DNA from: Carnobacterium_A sp047553015
Lineage (GTDB): Bacteria; Bacillota; Bacilli; Lactobacillales; Carnobacteriaceae
Reading direction: 5' to 3'
DNA: 64,000 nucleotides
Assembly (NCBI RefSeq): GCF_047553015.1
Contig: NZ_CP180212.1
Span: 186,001 to 250,000, forward strand
Below the pieces are notes generated by a model. The model saw nothing but the letters and a program-made list of their open reading frames with translations, was not told the DNA's origin and searched no databases. Of the stretch, positions 45,150 to 52,845 are shown piece by piece (the first letter of the stretch is position 1; every line of letters starts with the position of its first letter). Position numbers and translations under genes: made by a program.

Positions 45150-46430
45150 TTAATCTTTATAGGTTGAATTGCGTTCGCTTTTAAAAATACTCCAAGAACG
45201 TTTCATTGTTTTAAATAAATTTGTATCAGAATACACAAGAACGTTTGAACGATACAGAAGCAAGGAAATCCAAGTTGTTAAAACGGTAAATGAAAGTGTT
45301 GCGACTAATGAAATGGCGATACTCGTTGAAGAAATGTTATCTGCTGCAATTCTAAAAGGCATGATAAATGGTGTAAATAAAGGAACAAAAGATAAAATTT
45401 CTACAATTAAATGATCGGGGTTAACAAAAGCAAACATACCACCGTAAAATCCTGCGACTGCGATAAAAGCAACGGGTGAGACGGCTTTATTGACGTCTTC
45501 TATTTTTGTTACAAGCGACCCAAAGAAGGCTGCAAGAACAACGTAAAGGAAAATACCCAATAAAAATAAGGCGACAGAAATTCCGATAAAGGAAGCAGTA
45601 AGTTGGCCTAAATCAATAATAGAAAGGACATCTTTTACAAAATTAATTTTCTTCAATTGTACAAAAGCGATAACACCTATGATAGCGTACAATGAAATTT
45701 GTGTCAGACAGACAAGTAGAATTCCAACAAGCTTTCCAAAAAAGTGAGTGGTACTAGATACACTAGAAAGAATAACTTCCATAATCCGAGTCCCTTTTTC
45801 TGAAGCAATCTCTTGTGCAATAATGGATGAATAAGTTGTAATAAAAATGAAGATAGCGATACTAATCAGATAAGCAGCTCCATTTCTAACAAGTGACCCA
45901 GGTATTTCTGAATCATCTTCTGTCTTTATTACGCCTTCTTTGATTGTAACGATAGATTCAGAGAATTGAATAGGAGACGTTAATGCTTCAATTTCTTGCT
46001 GGGAAAGAGCTAATTCTTTTCCTTTTAATTGTGTTTGGTAGCTAGTTAATAAAGACTTGAGTAGTTCTGCGTTTGGTGTACCTTGGATATCGGTACTTAC
46101 ATATTCAGCCTCAACAACATTATCTGTCACTTCAATAGTTGCATAGCCTTCAATTTCTTCATTACCTAATGCTTTTTTTGCTTTTGCTATTGACTGGATA
46201 TCTTTGTCGATTTTAAGACCTGTTTCTTTAGAAGAGAGCAAAGCTTGCACTTGTTCATTTTTGGAAATAATAGCGATAGATAATGAGTCATCTTCGGCGT
46301 TACTAACAAAATAGCCCACCCCTAGTCCAATACCTATAATAATTAAAGGAGCAAGAATCATAACAATAAAGCCAACAGATTGGACGTTTTTTCGATAAGA
46401 TTCCTTTAAAATAACCCAGAACTTATTCAT
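45150..46430 (-). CDS. ABC exporter permease, NatB/YhaP-like
   Basis: 426 residues from ATG 46430 (MNKFWVILKESYRKNVQS), overlapping the end of the ATPase gene by 8 bp. First helix at about 17-40, a large outside domain to about residue 175, then five helices including the TTYSSIIAQEIASEKGTRIMEV signature region of ABC-2 membrane proteins. NatB-type permeases export Na+ or other cations; YhaP is a close relative. Substrate not readable. Confidence 0.85.
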   Translation of the reverse strand: MNKFWVILKESYRKNVQSVGFIVMILAPLIIIGIGLGVGYFVSNAEDDSLSIAIISKNEQVQALLSSKETGLKIDKDIQSIAKAKKALGNEEIEGYATIEVTDNVVEAEYVSTDIQGTPNAELLKSLLTSYQTQLKGKELALSQQEIEALTSPIQFSESIVTIKEGVIKTEDDSEIPGSLVRNGAAYLISIAIFIFITTYSSIIAQEIASEKGTRIMEVILSSVSSTTHFFGKLVGILLVCLTQISLYAIIGVIAFVQLKKINFVKDVLSIIDLGQLTASFIGISVALFLLGIFLYVVLAAFFGSLVTKIEDVNKAVSPVAFIAVAGFYGGMFAFVNPDHLIVEILSFVPLFTPFIMPFRIAADNISSTSIAISLVATLSFTVLTTWISLLLYRSNVLVYSDTNLFKTMKRSWSIFKSERNSTYKD

Positions 46431-47322
46431 CTTTATCACCAGCTTTCATCTTGAAAATTTCCTCTAGTGTTGGTGGCTGTTGATCAAATGTTGTGATGTA
46501 TCCATTTTGAGTAACACGTTGAAAAATATCTTTTCCATATTCAGGAGAAGTTAGGGATAAGGTATAGGTTTGGCTACCCGTTTGTTTTACTTCTTTCACT
46601 CCAGGCATAGCTTCTAAAACTGTTTTTTCTAAAGGAGTTTCTAAATACAATTTCGTTCGTCCGAATTGTTCTCTTATATTATGAACAGTTCCGTTTAAAA
46701 CAATCTTTCCGTCTCGTAACATAACTAAGTGGTCGCATAATTCCTCTACGTTGTTCATATTGTGACTAGAAAAAATAATACTAGCACCTCGTTCTTTTGC
46801 TTCCATAATTCCTTTTTCAAGTAAATCAGCATTTACTGGATCAAGGCCACTGAATGGTTCGTCGAGAATAATCAGTTTTGGGTTATGAATCAGTGTAGAT
46901 ATCAGTTGGATTTTCTGTTGATTTCCTTTTGATAACGTCTTGACTTTATCTGTTTTCTTGCCTTTAACTTTAAATTTTTCCATCCACTCATCTATATGAG
47001 GTTCAATATCTTTTTTACTTTTTCCTCTTAATTGAGCAAAATAAATTAATTGCTTTTCAATTGTAACTTTAGGGTATAGTCCTCTTTCTTCAGGTAAGTA
47101 GCCTACTTGATTGTATTCTGATCTACTTAGTGGCTTATCATTCCAAAGAACTTTTCCTTCATCTGGATGCAGTAAATCAAGGATGAGACGAAAGGTTGTT
47201 GTTTTCCCAGACCCATTTTGGCCAATTAATCCCAAAATAGTCCCGCCAGGAATTGTAAAATCAACAGCATCAACGGCTGTTAAATCACCAAATGTTTTCG
47301 TTAAGTTTTTTACTTCAAGCAT
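46423..47322 (-). CDS. ABC exporter ATPase, NatA/YhaQ-like
   Basis: 299 residues. Walker A GLIGQNGSGKTTTFR, Q-loop VGYLPEERGLYP, signature LSKGNQQK, Walker B KLIILDEPFSGLD, switch IFSSHNM. The extra C-terminal domain (about 215-299) is typical of NatA/YhaQ ATPases. AAGGAGGAG precedes the ATG. Operon with the downstream permease. Confidence 0.92.
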   Translation of the reverse strand: MLEVKNLTKTFGDLTAVDAVDFTIPGGTILGLIGQNGSGKTTTFRLILDLLHPDEGKVLWNDKPLSRSEYNQVGYLPEERGLYPKVTIEKQLIYFAQLRGKSKKDIEPHIDEWMEKFKVKGKKTDKVKTLSKGNQQKIQLISTLIHNPKLIILDEPFSGLDPVNADLLEKGIMEAKERGASIIFSSHNMNNVEELCDHLVMLRDGKIVLNGTVHNIREQFGRTKLYLETPLEKTVLEAMPGVKEVKQTGSQTYTLSLTSPEYGKDIFQRVTQNGYITTFDQQPPTLEEIFKMKAGDKDE

Positions 47323-47628
47323 ATATTCTCCTCCTTAAGCATAGTTCATAACATAAAGTCTCTCTTAAATTCTAACACGAATAAATGTAAAAAGATTGTT
47401 ATATAATAATTTCACAATAGTTGTTATACTAATCAAGTAATGGAATAATAAATTTGTTTTAGAAGTTTAAGATGATAAAAGCTGCACTAATCGCCGTAAA
47501 TTAAGCTTACTTAATCTAGATAATAAGAAGGATGTTACTTTTTTATTCGTTTTTTAATAGACATCCTACTAGATTCTATACATAAATAAATAAAAAATGA
47601 ACAGTATAAAAATGGAGGCTGATAATAG

Positions 47629-47727
47629 GTGAATACTATTTTACTCGTTCTAATTTTTCTTGTTTTTCTATATGGTTTATATTCTCTATTTTTAAAAATT
47701 CAACAATCTTCTAAAATGAGAAAATAG
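47629..47727 (+). CDS. Very small membrane protein, 32 residues
   Basis: GTG 47629 follows GGAGG by ten bases. The frame begins VNTILLVLIFLVFLYGLYSL and ends SSKMRK*, a single hydrophobic helix with a basic tail. Too short to name. It lies in an 800-bp gap with another short frame downstream. Confidence 0.42.
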   Translation: MNTILLVLIFLVFLYGLYSLFLKIQQSSKMRK

Positions 47728-47864
47728 GAAACTAAGCATAGGATTCGTCTTTATGGAAATAGAAAAGAGAGATTTATTTTTAAAAAATAAACGATTAGAA
47801 AAGATGAAGAAATAGAGTGGGAAATGTTGATTAAGTTATTTATTTTATTGGAGCATGCGTTATA

Positions 47865-48029
47865 ATGATTGTATTAGCGAATACTTTTTTATTTAGCTTA
47901 ATAAGTACTAGAAGACTAATTTTTGGAGTAATTGTTAGTCTGAGCATCTCACTCACTACTGTTATGATGAGTAAAGCTATGCTAAGAAATAGGGAATGTG
48001 AATTTAAACAAAAAACAGCAAACTTTTAG
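47865..48029 (+). CDS. Small membrane protein or gene remnant, 54 residues
   Basis: ATG 47865 with TTGGAG 12 bases upstream; reads MIVLANTFLFSLISTRRLIF then a second hydrophobic stretch and a polar tail. The preceding 130 bp contain short broken frames, so this may be the surviving end of a decayed membrane gene. Unrecognised. Confidence 0.35.
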   Translation: MIVLANTFLFSLISTRRLIFGVIVSLSISLTTVMMSKAMLRNRECEFKQKTANF

Positions 48030-48127
48030 TTGCTTCAAAAAAAGACGAGTATCCTTTCAAAAAGATAAAAGTTCTCTTTTTTTGATACAATCAGTTCATA
48101 ATCCAAAATATTTAAGGAGAAGTGCAG

Positions 48128-48658
48128 ATGGAATTTTATATTAGGCCTGTTAATAGTGGAGATGGTAAAGGTTTTAATGACTTGAGACGGATGCCAGGAG
48201 TTTTTGAAAATATTTTAGGAATACCATCAGAGAGAATACACTATAACGAAGACTTTATTACGAATATGGATGCTAACCAACACCAGTTTGTTGCGGTCTT
48301 AAAACTCCAAAATAGTGAAGAAATGATTATAGGAACTGCTGGGCTATCTGTATATGGAAATCATCGTACACGTCACAGTGGAAATATAGGCATCATGATC
48401 CATAAAGGGTATCAAAATAAAGGTGTTGGTACTGCTTTACTCGCTGCACTGATTGACGTAGCAGATAATTGGTTGATGTTAGTTAGACTTGAGCTTACTG
48501 TTTTTGAAGATAATGAAAGTGCAATACACCTGTATAAAAAATTTGGATTTGAAAAAGAAGGGCTCAAACAATTTGCAGCAATAAGAAAGGGCAAATATGA
48601 GAATGAATACGTTATGGCAAGAATAAATCCGGCTCTTTATCCTACTTTACATTGCTAA
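48128..48658 (+). CDS. GNAT-family N-acetyltransferase
   Basis: 176 residues from ATG 48128, nine bases after TAAGGAG. Acetyl-CoA loop GYQNKGVGTALL, motif B VFEDNESAIHLYKKFGFEKEG, and C-terminal MARI strand. The RimJ/SpeG-like layout suggests acetylation of a protein N-terminus or a small amine; the substrate is unknown. Confidence 0.88.
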   Translation: MEFYIRPVNSGDGKGFNDLRRMPGVFENILGIPSERIHYNEDFITNMDANQHQFVAVLKLQNSEEMIIGTAGLSVYGNHRTRHSGNIGIMIHKGYQNKGVGTALLAALIDVADNWLMLVRLELTVFEDNESAIHLYKKFGFEKEGLKQFAAIRKGKYENEYVMARINPALYPTLHC

Positions 48659-48741
48659 ATAGAAACGGTTTTTTTATTAAATAACTAGAATAGCTCTTTA
48701 TTTGAAACTGGTAACACAAAAAAGTATTGGAGATGGGAACA

Positions 48742-48978
48742 ATGGAAAAATTTACTTTATGGTTGAAAGAAAAACCACTATCTTTTTATGTAGGTTGGAC
48801 TGGTTTGATAGTACTCGGAGTTAATCATTATTTTTTTCCAAATCAGTTTTTGTATTCAGATAAATTATCATTTTTAACAAGTAATCTGTCTGGTTTGATT
48901 GTTTACCTATTTTTCTTTCTTCCTGCACTAGAAATTATTAAGTATGATTTTAGAAAAAAAGCTGAATTAACTGAGTAA
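48742..48978 (+). CDS. Small membrane protein, two helices
   Basis: 78 residues from ATG 48742, with TTGGAG upstream. It reads MEKFTLWLKEKPLSFYVGWT, a helix at about 17-33 and one at about 47-66, then FDRKK-like basic and acidic tail. Unrecognised. Confidence 0.6.
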   Translation: MEKFTLWLKEKPLSFYVGWTGLIVLGVNHYFFPNQFLYSDKLSFLTSNLSGLIVYLFFFLPALEIIKYDFRKKAELTE

Positions 48979-49162
48979 TCATTAACGCAATTACAGAATA
49001 ATCACTAGTTAAGGTAGTTTGATAGCCAAACTAGTCTATTTTTTTAAATATAGACGCATTTTATGAGATTAATTAGTTTAAAAGGCTACAATTTCTAGTT
49101 AAAAGAAAGTGTGGTATAAAAAGTAAGGAATGGAAAAGATAAAATCATTCAGATGTGTGTAT

Positions 49163-49196
49163 ACAAAAAAAGATACGTAGTTGTATCTTTTTTTGT
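49163..49196. terminator. Bidirectional terminator
   Basis: ACAAAAAAAGATAC / GTATCTTTTTTTGT perfect stem with a 6-nt loop. Confidence 0.8.
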
Positions 49197-49378
49197 AGCA
49201 GTCATCTAACTATCTTTCTACACATAGGTACAGTGATACCATCTTATCTTAAGATTTTAGCGAGAGTTTGAAATAGTTAATTAACGGTATTGACTCCCAG
49301 CTAGCAGTCTTTTTATTTTTTATTTAATCTGGTGATGTTTTATTATATCTCATTTAAAAATCTTCTTCTCAAATAGGT

Positions 49379-49402
49379 GATACACGATTTTATTTAGTAT
49401 AG
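49379..49402 (+). repeat. Array repeat R0, partial (left arm only)
   Basis: GATACACGATTTTATTTAGT: the left arm of the array repeat is intact and the right arm is lost. Confidence 0.5.
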
Positions 49403-49447
49403 TTTATAATCTGGTGTTGGAGAAGAAAACTGAAAAATATCCTTTTG

Positions 49448-49491
49448 GTTAAAGGATTTGGTATACAGGATTGTATCTAATTTCATGTATT
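49448..49491 (+). repeat. Array repeat R1
   Basis: Core at 49460-49491: GGTATACAGGATTG then TATCTAATTTCATGTATT. It lies 50 bp past the 3' end of the minus-strand gene at 49541. Confidence 0.75.
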
Positions 49492-49540
49492 GTTACTCAT
49501 GCTAATTTATAGATTGAAAAACAAAATAATAATAAGTGTT

Positions 49541-49915
49541 TTATATTTTTTTTATTCGATACCATTTCACGCTATATAGCAAAATCATTACGACAATAAC
49601 ATAAATAATTACATTAATTGTTCTATATTGTAAATTTGGAATAAAGTTAGCAAGAGATGGAAGAATGATCATTAGAAAAAGGATTAGACCTGACCACTTC
49701 GGAGTGGTTATTTCAATCGTTTCTCCGTCATTGACTTCTAACTCGTTACTTCGAATGCTAGACTGCGATACTTCTAATCGTGCATGATTATTAGGAATAT
49801 TAATTTCTACCTGCTGCTCTGTTTTAACCCTATCAACTTTTTTTCCATTTATCTTTATTGCAATTGTTCCTCCCATTCCTATAATACCGGTACGACGTAC
49901 AATAGTTATTGCCAT
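49541..49915 (-). CDS. Membrane protein with N-terminal beta-rich domain
   Basis: 124 residues from ATG 49915 (GGGAGTG upstream). Residues 1-72 are polar and beta-rich (IAIKINGKKVDRVKTEQQVE, LEVNDGETIEIT); two helices follow at about 76-93 and 98-117. Not recognised. A decayed paralogue with a matching leader lies at 44.2-44.5 kb. Located between repeats R1 and R2. Confidence 0.68.
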   Translation of the reverse strand: MAITIVRRTGIIGMGGTIAIKINGKKVDRVKTEQQVEINIPNNHARLEVSQSSIRSNELEVNDGETIEITTPKWSGLILFLMIILPSLANFIPNLQYRTINVIIYVIVVMILLYSVKWYRIKKI

Positions 49916-49952
49916 ATGAACACTCCCTTTTACTATTTCAAGGTATTAGACT

Positions 49953-50010
49953 TATTATCTCATTTAAAAATTAGAAAGTAACGCACTCATTGGTTTACAT
50001 ATCGCAACCA
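49953..50010 (-). repeat. Leader repeat shared with 44481-44535
   Basis: Same TATTATCTCATTT, AATT, AAGTAACGCACT and GTTTA blocks as at 44.5 kb; probably the promoter region of the 49541-49915 gene. A shorter piece recurs at 49341. Confidence 0.5.
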
Positions 50011-50050
50011 GGTATTTACATTCAACCTATTTTAATTATAAAAATAGCTG

Positions 50051-50109
50051 AAAAAGAACCCTAGTTTAAAAAAGTTTTAGATACATGCCTTTATATGATT
50101 TCATGTATT
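50051..50109 (+). repeat. Array repeat R2
   Basis: Upstream hairpin part AAAAAGAACCCTAGTTT is degenerate; core 50080-50109 is GATACATGCC...TTTCATGTATT. Adjacent to the 3' end of the minus-strand membrane gene. Confidence 0.75.
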
Positions 50110-50127
50110 CTTATTTTTTTAATTATG

Positions 50128-50571
50128 TTAACATTCTTTTTTCTCCATTTTCTCATCTAGTTTATTTCTTATGAAGGTAGTAATCGGAACAGATAAAAAG
50201 AAAATACCTGAAAATAATCGAATAGCACTACTACCTACTTTTCCATCTACAATCAGTTCTTCAGGAAAGTTTAAAAAATTTCGATAGGTCAGATATAAGC
50301 TGAATAATCCCATAATTAAGAATAGCCAGGAGATTCTATTTTTGTTATCGATTTTACGAAAGTAGGCATGATGATAGATACTTATATTTATAAAAAATAA
50401 TACAACTAAAAATAGTATAATCATTATTTCTAGTTCTTTGGTTGCGGCCCATTGTAAATTAGGAAATAGACCCAAAAAATAATTTAGCATAATTAAGCTA
50501 ATCAAAGAAATAAATGAATAATAGCCATATTTATATCTCATTAACTTCTGGTATTCATCATATTGTTTCAT
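50128..50571 (-). CDS. Membrane protein coupled to an XRE regulator (DUF3169/DUF2178-like)
   Basis: 147 residues from ATG 50571, seven bases after GGGAGG; earlier ATG/GTG codons overlap the regulator stop too closely. Four helices (about 15-33, 44-62, 75-95, 110-128). Small membrane partners of short XRE regulators are common in Firmicutes accessory regions; function unknown. Co-transcribed with the upstream helix-turn-helix gene. Confidence 0.68.
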   Translation of the reverse strand: MKQYDEYQKLMRYKYGYYSFISLISLIMLNYFLGLFPNLQWAATKELEIMIILFLVVLFFINISIYHHAYFRKIDNKNRISWLFLIMGLFSLYLTYRNFLNFPEELIVDGKVGSSAIRLFSGIFFLSVPITTFIRNKLDEKMEKKEC

Positions 50572-50573
50572 TT

Positions 50574-50771
50574 TCATTCCTCCCAAAATAAATCGTTTAA
50601 GGTTAGATCAAATTCTTTACAAATCTCTTTACATAAATTGATTGTCGGATTATAATCTCCTCTTTCAATGGCGCTAATTGTTTGTCGAGTAACGTTAACA
50701 GCATCTGCCAACTGCTGCTGGGACATATCATTCTTCGCTCTTGCTGCCTTTAATCTTAAATTCTTAGCCAT
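50574..50771 (-). CDS. Short XRE-family regulator
   Basis: 65-residue Cro/C1 helix-turn-helix protein from ATG 50771 (MAKNLRLKAARAKNDMSQQQ), with AGGAGG upstream. The recognition segment is QQLADAVNVTRQTISAIERG, followed by DYNPTINLCKEICKEFDLTL, the pattern of YvaO/PlcR-like small regulators that accompany a membrane protein. It ends inside the ribosome site of the following gene. Confidence 0.87.
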   Translation of the reverse strand: MAKNLRLKAARAKNDMSQQQLADAVNVTRQTISAIERGDYNPTINLCKEICKEFDLTLNDLFWEE

Positions 50772-50890
50772 ATTATTCCTCCTGATATGACAAATATAAC
50801 TTACATTAAGCAAAGTATATCATTTATCTTAAATAATACAATCGTTTAAATAGATTAGCAGATTTTTTACTATTATTGTATAGTTAAATA

Positions 50891-50950
50891 AAAAAAGAAC
50901 CCTGATAGAACAAGGTTCCGGATACACGAATCTATAGAATTTCATGTATT
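50891..50950 (+). repeat. Array repeat R3 (full)
   Basis: A run, then AGAACCCTGATAGAACAAGG, then core 50921-50950 GATACACGAATC...TTTCATGTATT. One of the best copies. Confidence 0.85.
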
Positions 50951-51018
50951 AGAAAAGGATATGTCTACGTTACATATTATTAACAATAAAAATTAAACAC
51001 ACTATCGGAGAAGTTAAT

Positions 51019-51564
51019 TTAATCTATTACTAGTGTTTCTTCTCCAACTACGTAATTGTCTCCTGATGTTTGAGCAGTTATTATAACAGGATTTGAATTT
51101 TCTAATTTTAAAAAATAAATAAATTCAACTGTTTCTCCAGGTTCAACATGTGATACCATATTTCCGAAAGTTTGATTGTATTGGCTATCGCTTGCTATTT
51201 CATCCGAGATAACTGCTTGTTTTTCTAAAATAACCTTTTCCTCATCTACTTTTCGACTAAATTTAAATAACATCCAGTCAAATGCTGGGCTTGTTTCTTC
51301 TTCATCTTGGTTCGTAAATTCCGATAAGAATAGGAGACCAGGATCTCCGTCTTTATCTTTTTTAATTTCATACGATACTATTTTAGTGGTTGATTTAAGG
51401 GTTGTTAATTCACCATCTTTAAGACGTGGTAAAATAGGATTTTCTTTTTTTTCTTCCACAGGACTAATAACAGAAGAAGTTTCATTGCTTAGACCTTCAT
51501 CAGAATTATGTTTACAACCAAATAACGCAAAGATAGCAGTAAAATATATATTAGGTTTCTTAAG
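51019..51564 (-). CDS. Lipoprotein with no usable start codon
   Basis: About 181 codons. From 51564 the frame reads LKKPNIYFTAIFALFGCKHN, a lipoprotein signal with lipobox ALFGC, but the codon before is TGA and no ATG/GTG/TTG is in frame until GTG 51459, past the signal. An ATG at 51572 lies out of frame by an indel-sized shift, so a small frameshift has probably broken the start. The mature part is acidic and beta-rich (YEIKKDKDGDPGLLFLSE; PGETVEFIYFLKLEN), in the style of DUF5067-like antigens. Between R3 and R4. Confidence 0.55.
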   Translation of the reverse strand, partial: LKKPNIYFTAIFALFGCKHNSDEGLSNETSSVISPVEEKKENPILPRLKDGELTTLKSTTKIVSYEIKKDKDGDPGLLFLSEFTNQDEEETSPAFDWMLFKFSRKVDEEKVILEKQAVISDEIASDSQYNQTFGNMVSHVEPGETVEFIYFLKLENSNPVIITAQTSGDNYVVGEETLVID

Positions 51565-51577
51565 TCATTCATAACAA

Positions 51578-51775
51578 TCACTTCTTATCTTCATCATTTG
51601 AACCAAATTTTGCAATTAAAAGTATAGACAGAAGTAAAATTATTCCTATAGCGATAAGAATACCTGATGGAATAAAAGATATGTAAGAGAATTGGTCGGC
51701 AAACTGATAAAACTGTAATCCAATAAGAATAGACATAATTCCTTGAATAAACACTACTGTTAAGTTATTCTTCAT
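51578..51775 (-). CDS. Small membrane protein, two helices
   Basis: 65 residues from ATG 51775, nine bases after GAAAGGA. It reads MKNNLTVVFIQGIMSILIGL and ends LLIAKFGSNDEDKK. Directly upstream of the broken lipoprotein gene, so the two likely formed one operon. Confidence 0.6.
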   Translation of the reverse strand: MKNNLTVVFIQGIMSILIGLQFYQFADQFSYISFIPSGILIAIGIILLLSILLIAKFGSNDEDKK

Positions 51776-51819
51776 TTTCATCATTCCTTTCTGAATTCTA
51801 TTAGATTACAGATGTATGA

Positions 51820-51940
51820 CTATTGCTTAATTAATTTTGTTTTATCATCATAGAACGTTTTAGTTGGTGCAGCATTAACCCTTACCCAAGTGCCTGCAGG
51901 GCTTCCATAAGGATGTTCCCACATATTTGGTTGTGTTACT
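51820..51940 (-). pseudogene. 3' fragment of an unknown gene, cut at repeat R4
   Basis: Minus-strand frame reads NMWEHPYGSPAGTWVRVNAA then PTKTFYDDKTKLIKQ and stops at 51820. Upstream it stays open into repeat R4 with no ribosome site. It looks like the C-terminus of a larger protein whose 5' part was replaced at the repeat. Not recognised. Confidence 0.42.
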
Positions 51941-51961
51941 TTATATAACATTTCATGTATT
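51941..51961 (+). repeat. Array repeat R4, partial (right arm)
   Basis: TTATATAACATTTCATGTAT keeps the right arm; the left arm is unrecognisable. Confidence 0.5.
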
Positions 51962-52052
51962 AAAAACTACTATACGATACAAGTATAAAAATAATAGTTA
52001 ATAAGCTTTTTAAAATATAAATGATATATTTCTTTTACTTTTAAATAATTAT

Positions 52053-52592
52053 TTATTCATCTGCTTCTATTTTCCGTAAAACTTCATAATAATAATCTGT
52101 AGGTAGACCATCATCAGTATTTTTTACTTGCAAATCATAATATTCAGCTGCCGAATCTAAACTCTTCTCTTTTTCTATATCAATAGCTGCATCTGAAATC
52201 AACTTCAATGATATTAAGTGAAAGTAGTCTCCGTTATTTATAGAAATTACTTTATATATTTTGTCTCCAGATACGCTACGTTCAATAATATCATATCTAG
52301 GATGGCCTTTATAATCTTTTTTCTTTATATAATCACGGATTTGAATAACTTCATTTACCACATTTTTATCTTCATCTTCACTTTTAAGTATAGAACTAGA
52401 GGCATAATGACTATCACCCTTTACTACAAGCTTAGAAGGTCTATTATTTTCAACGTTCATTTCAAGCTGTTCTTTTGTGGTACCACTATAATATTCATTG
52501 CCTTTTACGAAAACATTCTCATCAACCTCTTTATCACAGCCTACTAATACAAAAAGTGATATGACTAATACCAATAAGTAACCTTTTTTCAT
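52053..52592 (-). CDS. Lipoprotein
   Basis: 179 residues; signal MKKGYLLVLVISLFVLVGC with lipobox VGC; mature part mostly charged (KKKDYKGHPRYDIIERSVSG) and likely alpha/beta. AAGGGGAT upstream of the ATG. Unrecognised. It occupies the R4-R5 interval alone. Confidence 0.7.
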   Translation of the reverse strand: MKKGYLLVLVISLFVLVGCDKEVDENVFVKGNEYYSGTTKEQLEMNVENNRPSKLVVKGDSHYASSSILKSEDEDKNVVNEVIQIRDYIKKKDYKGHPRYDIIERSVSGDKIYKVISINNGDYFHLISLKLISDAAIDIEKEKSLDSAAEYYDLQVKNTDDGLPTDYYYEVLRKIEADE

Positions 52593-52676
52593 AAAATAAT
52601 CCCCTTTTATAAATGATTATAATCTTAAAATTATCTTTTGTATAGCAGTTAAATAACGATTATAATAATAAATATA

Positions 52677-52730
52677 ACCTGTTGATTTAAAAGGATTCTC
52701 GATACACGATTCTATCTCATTTCATGTATC
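52677..52730 (+). repeat. Array repeat R5 (full)
   Basis: CCTGTTGATTTAAAAGGATT then core 52701-52730 GATACACGATTC...CATTTCATGTATC; the arms match the consensus exactly. Confidence 0.85.
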
Positions 52731-52845
52731 CATGTTAAACAGTTTAATTTTTTATTAATATGGTTTAATCGACCAGTTAAGTGTTGTGAGAGAACGAAGA
52801 AAGAAGTAGACTGAACTTTACTACATAAGCGTGTGAGAGCGAGGT

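Larger units (their letters stand above)
48979..49540. other. Intergenic entry to the cassette-like region
   Basis: Holds a terminator (49163-49196), a partial leader repeat (TATTATATCTCATTT at 49341) and repeat copies R0 and R1. No gene visible. Confidence 0.5.
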
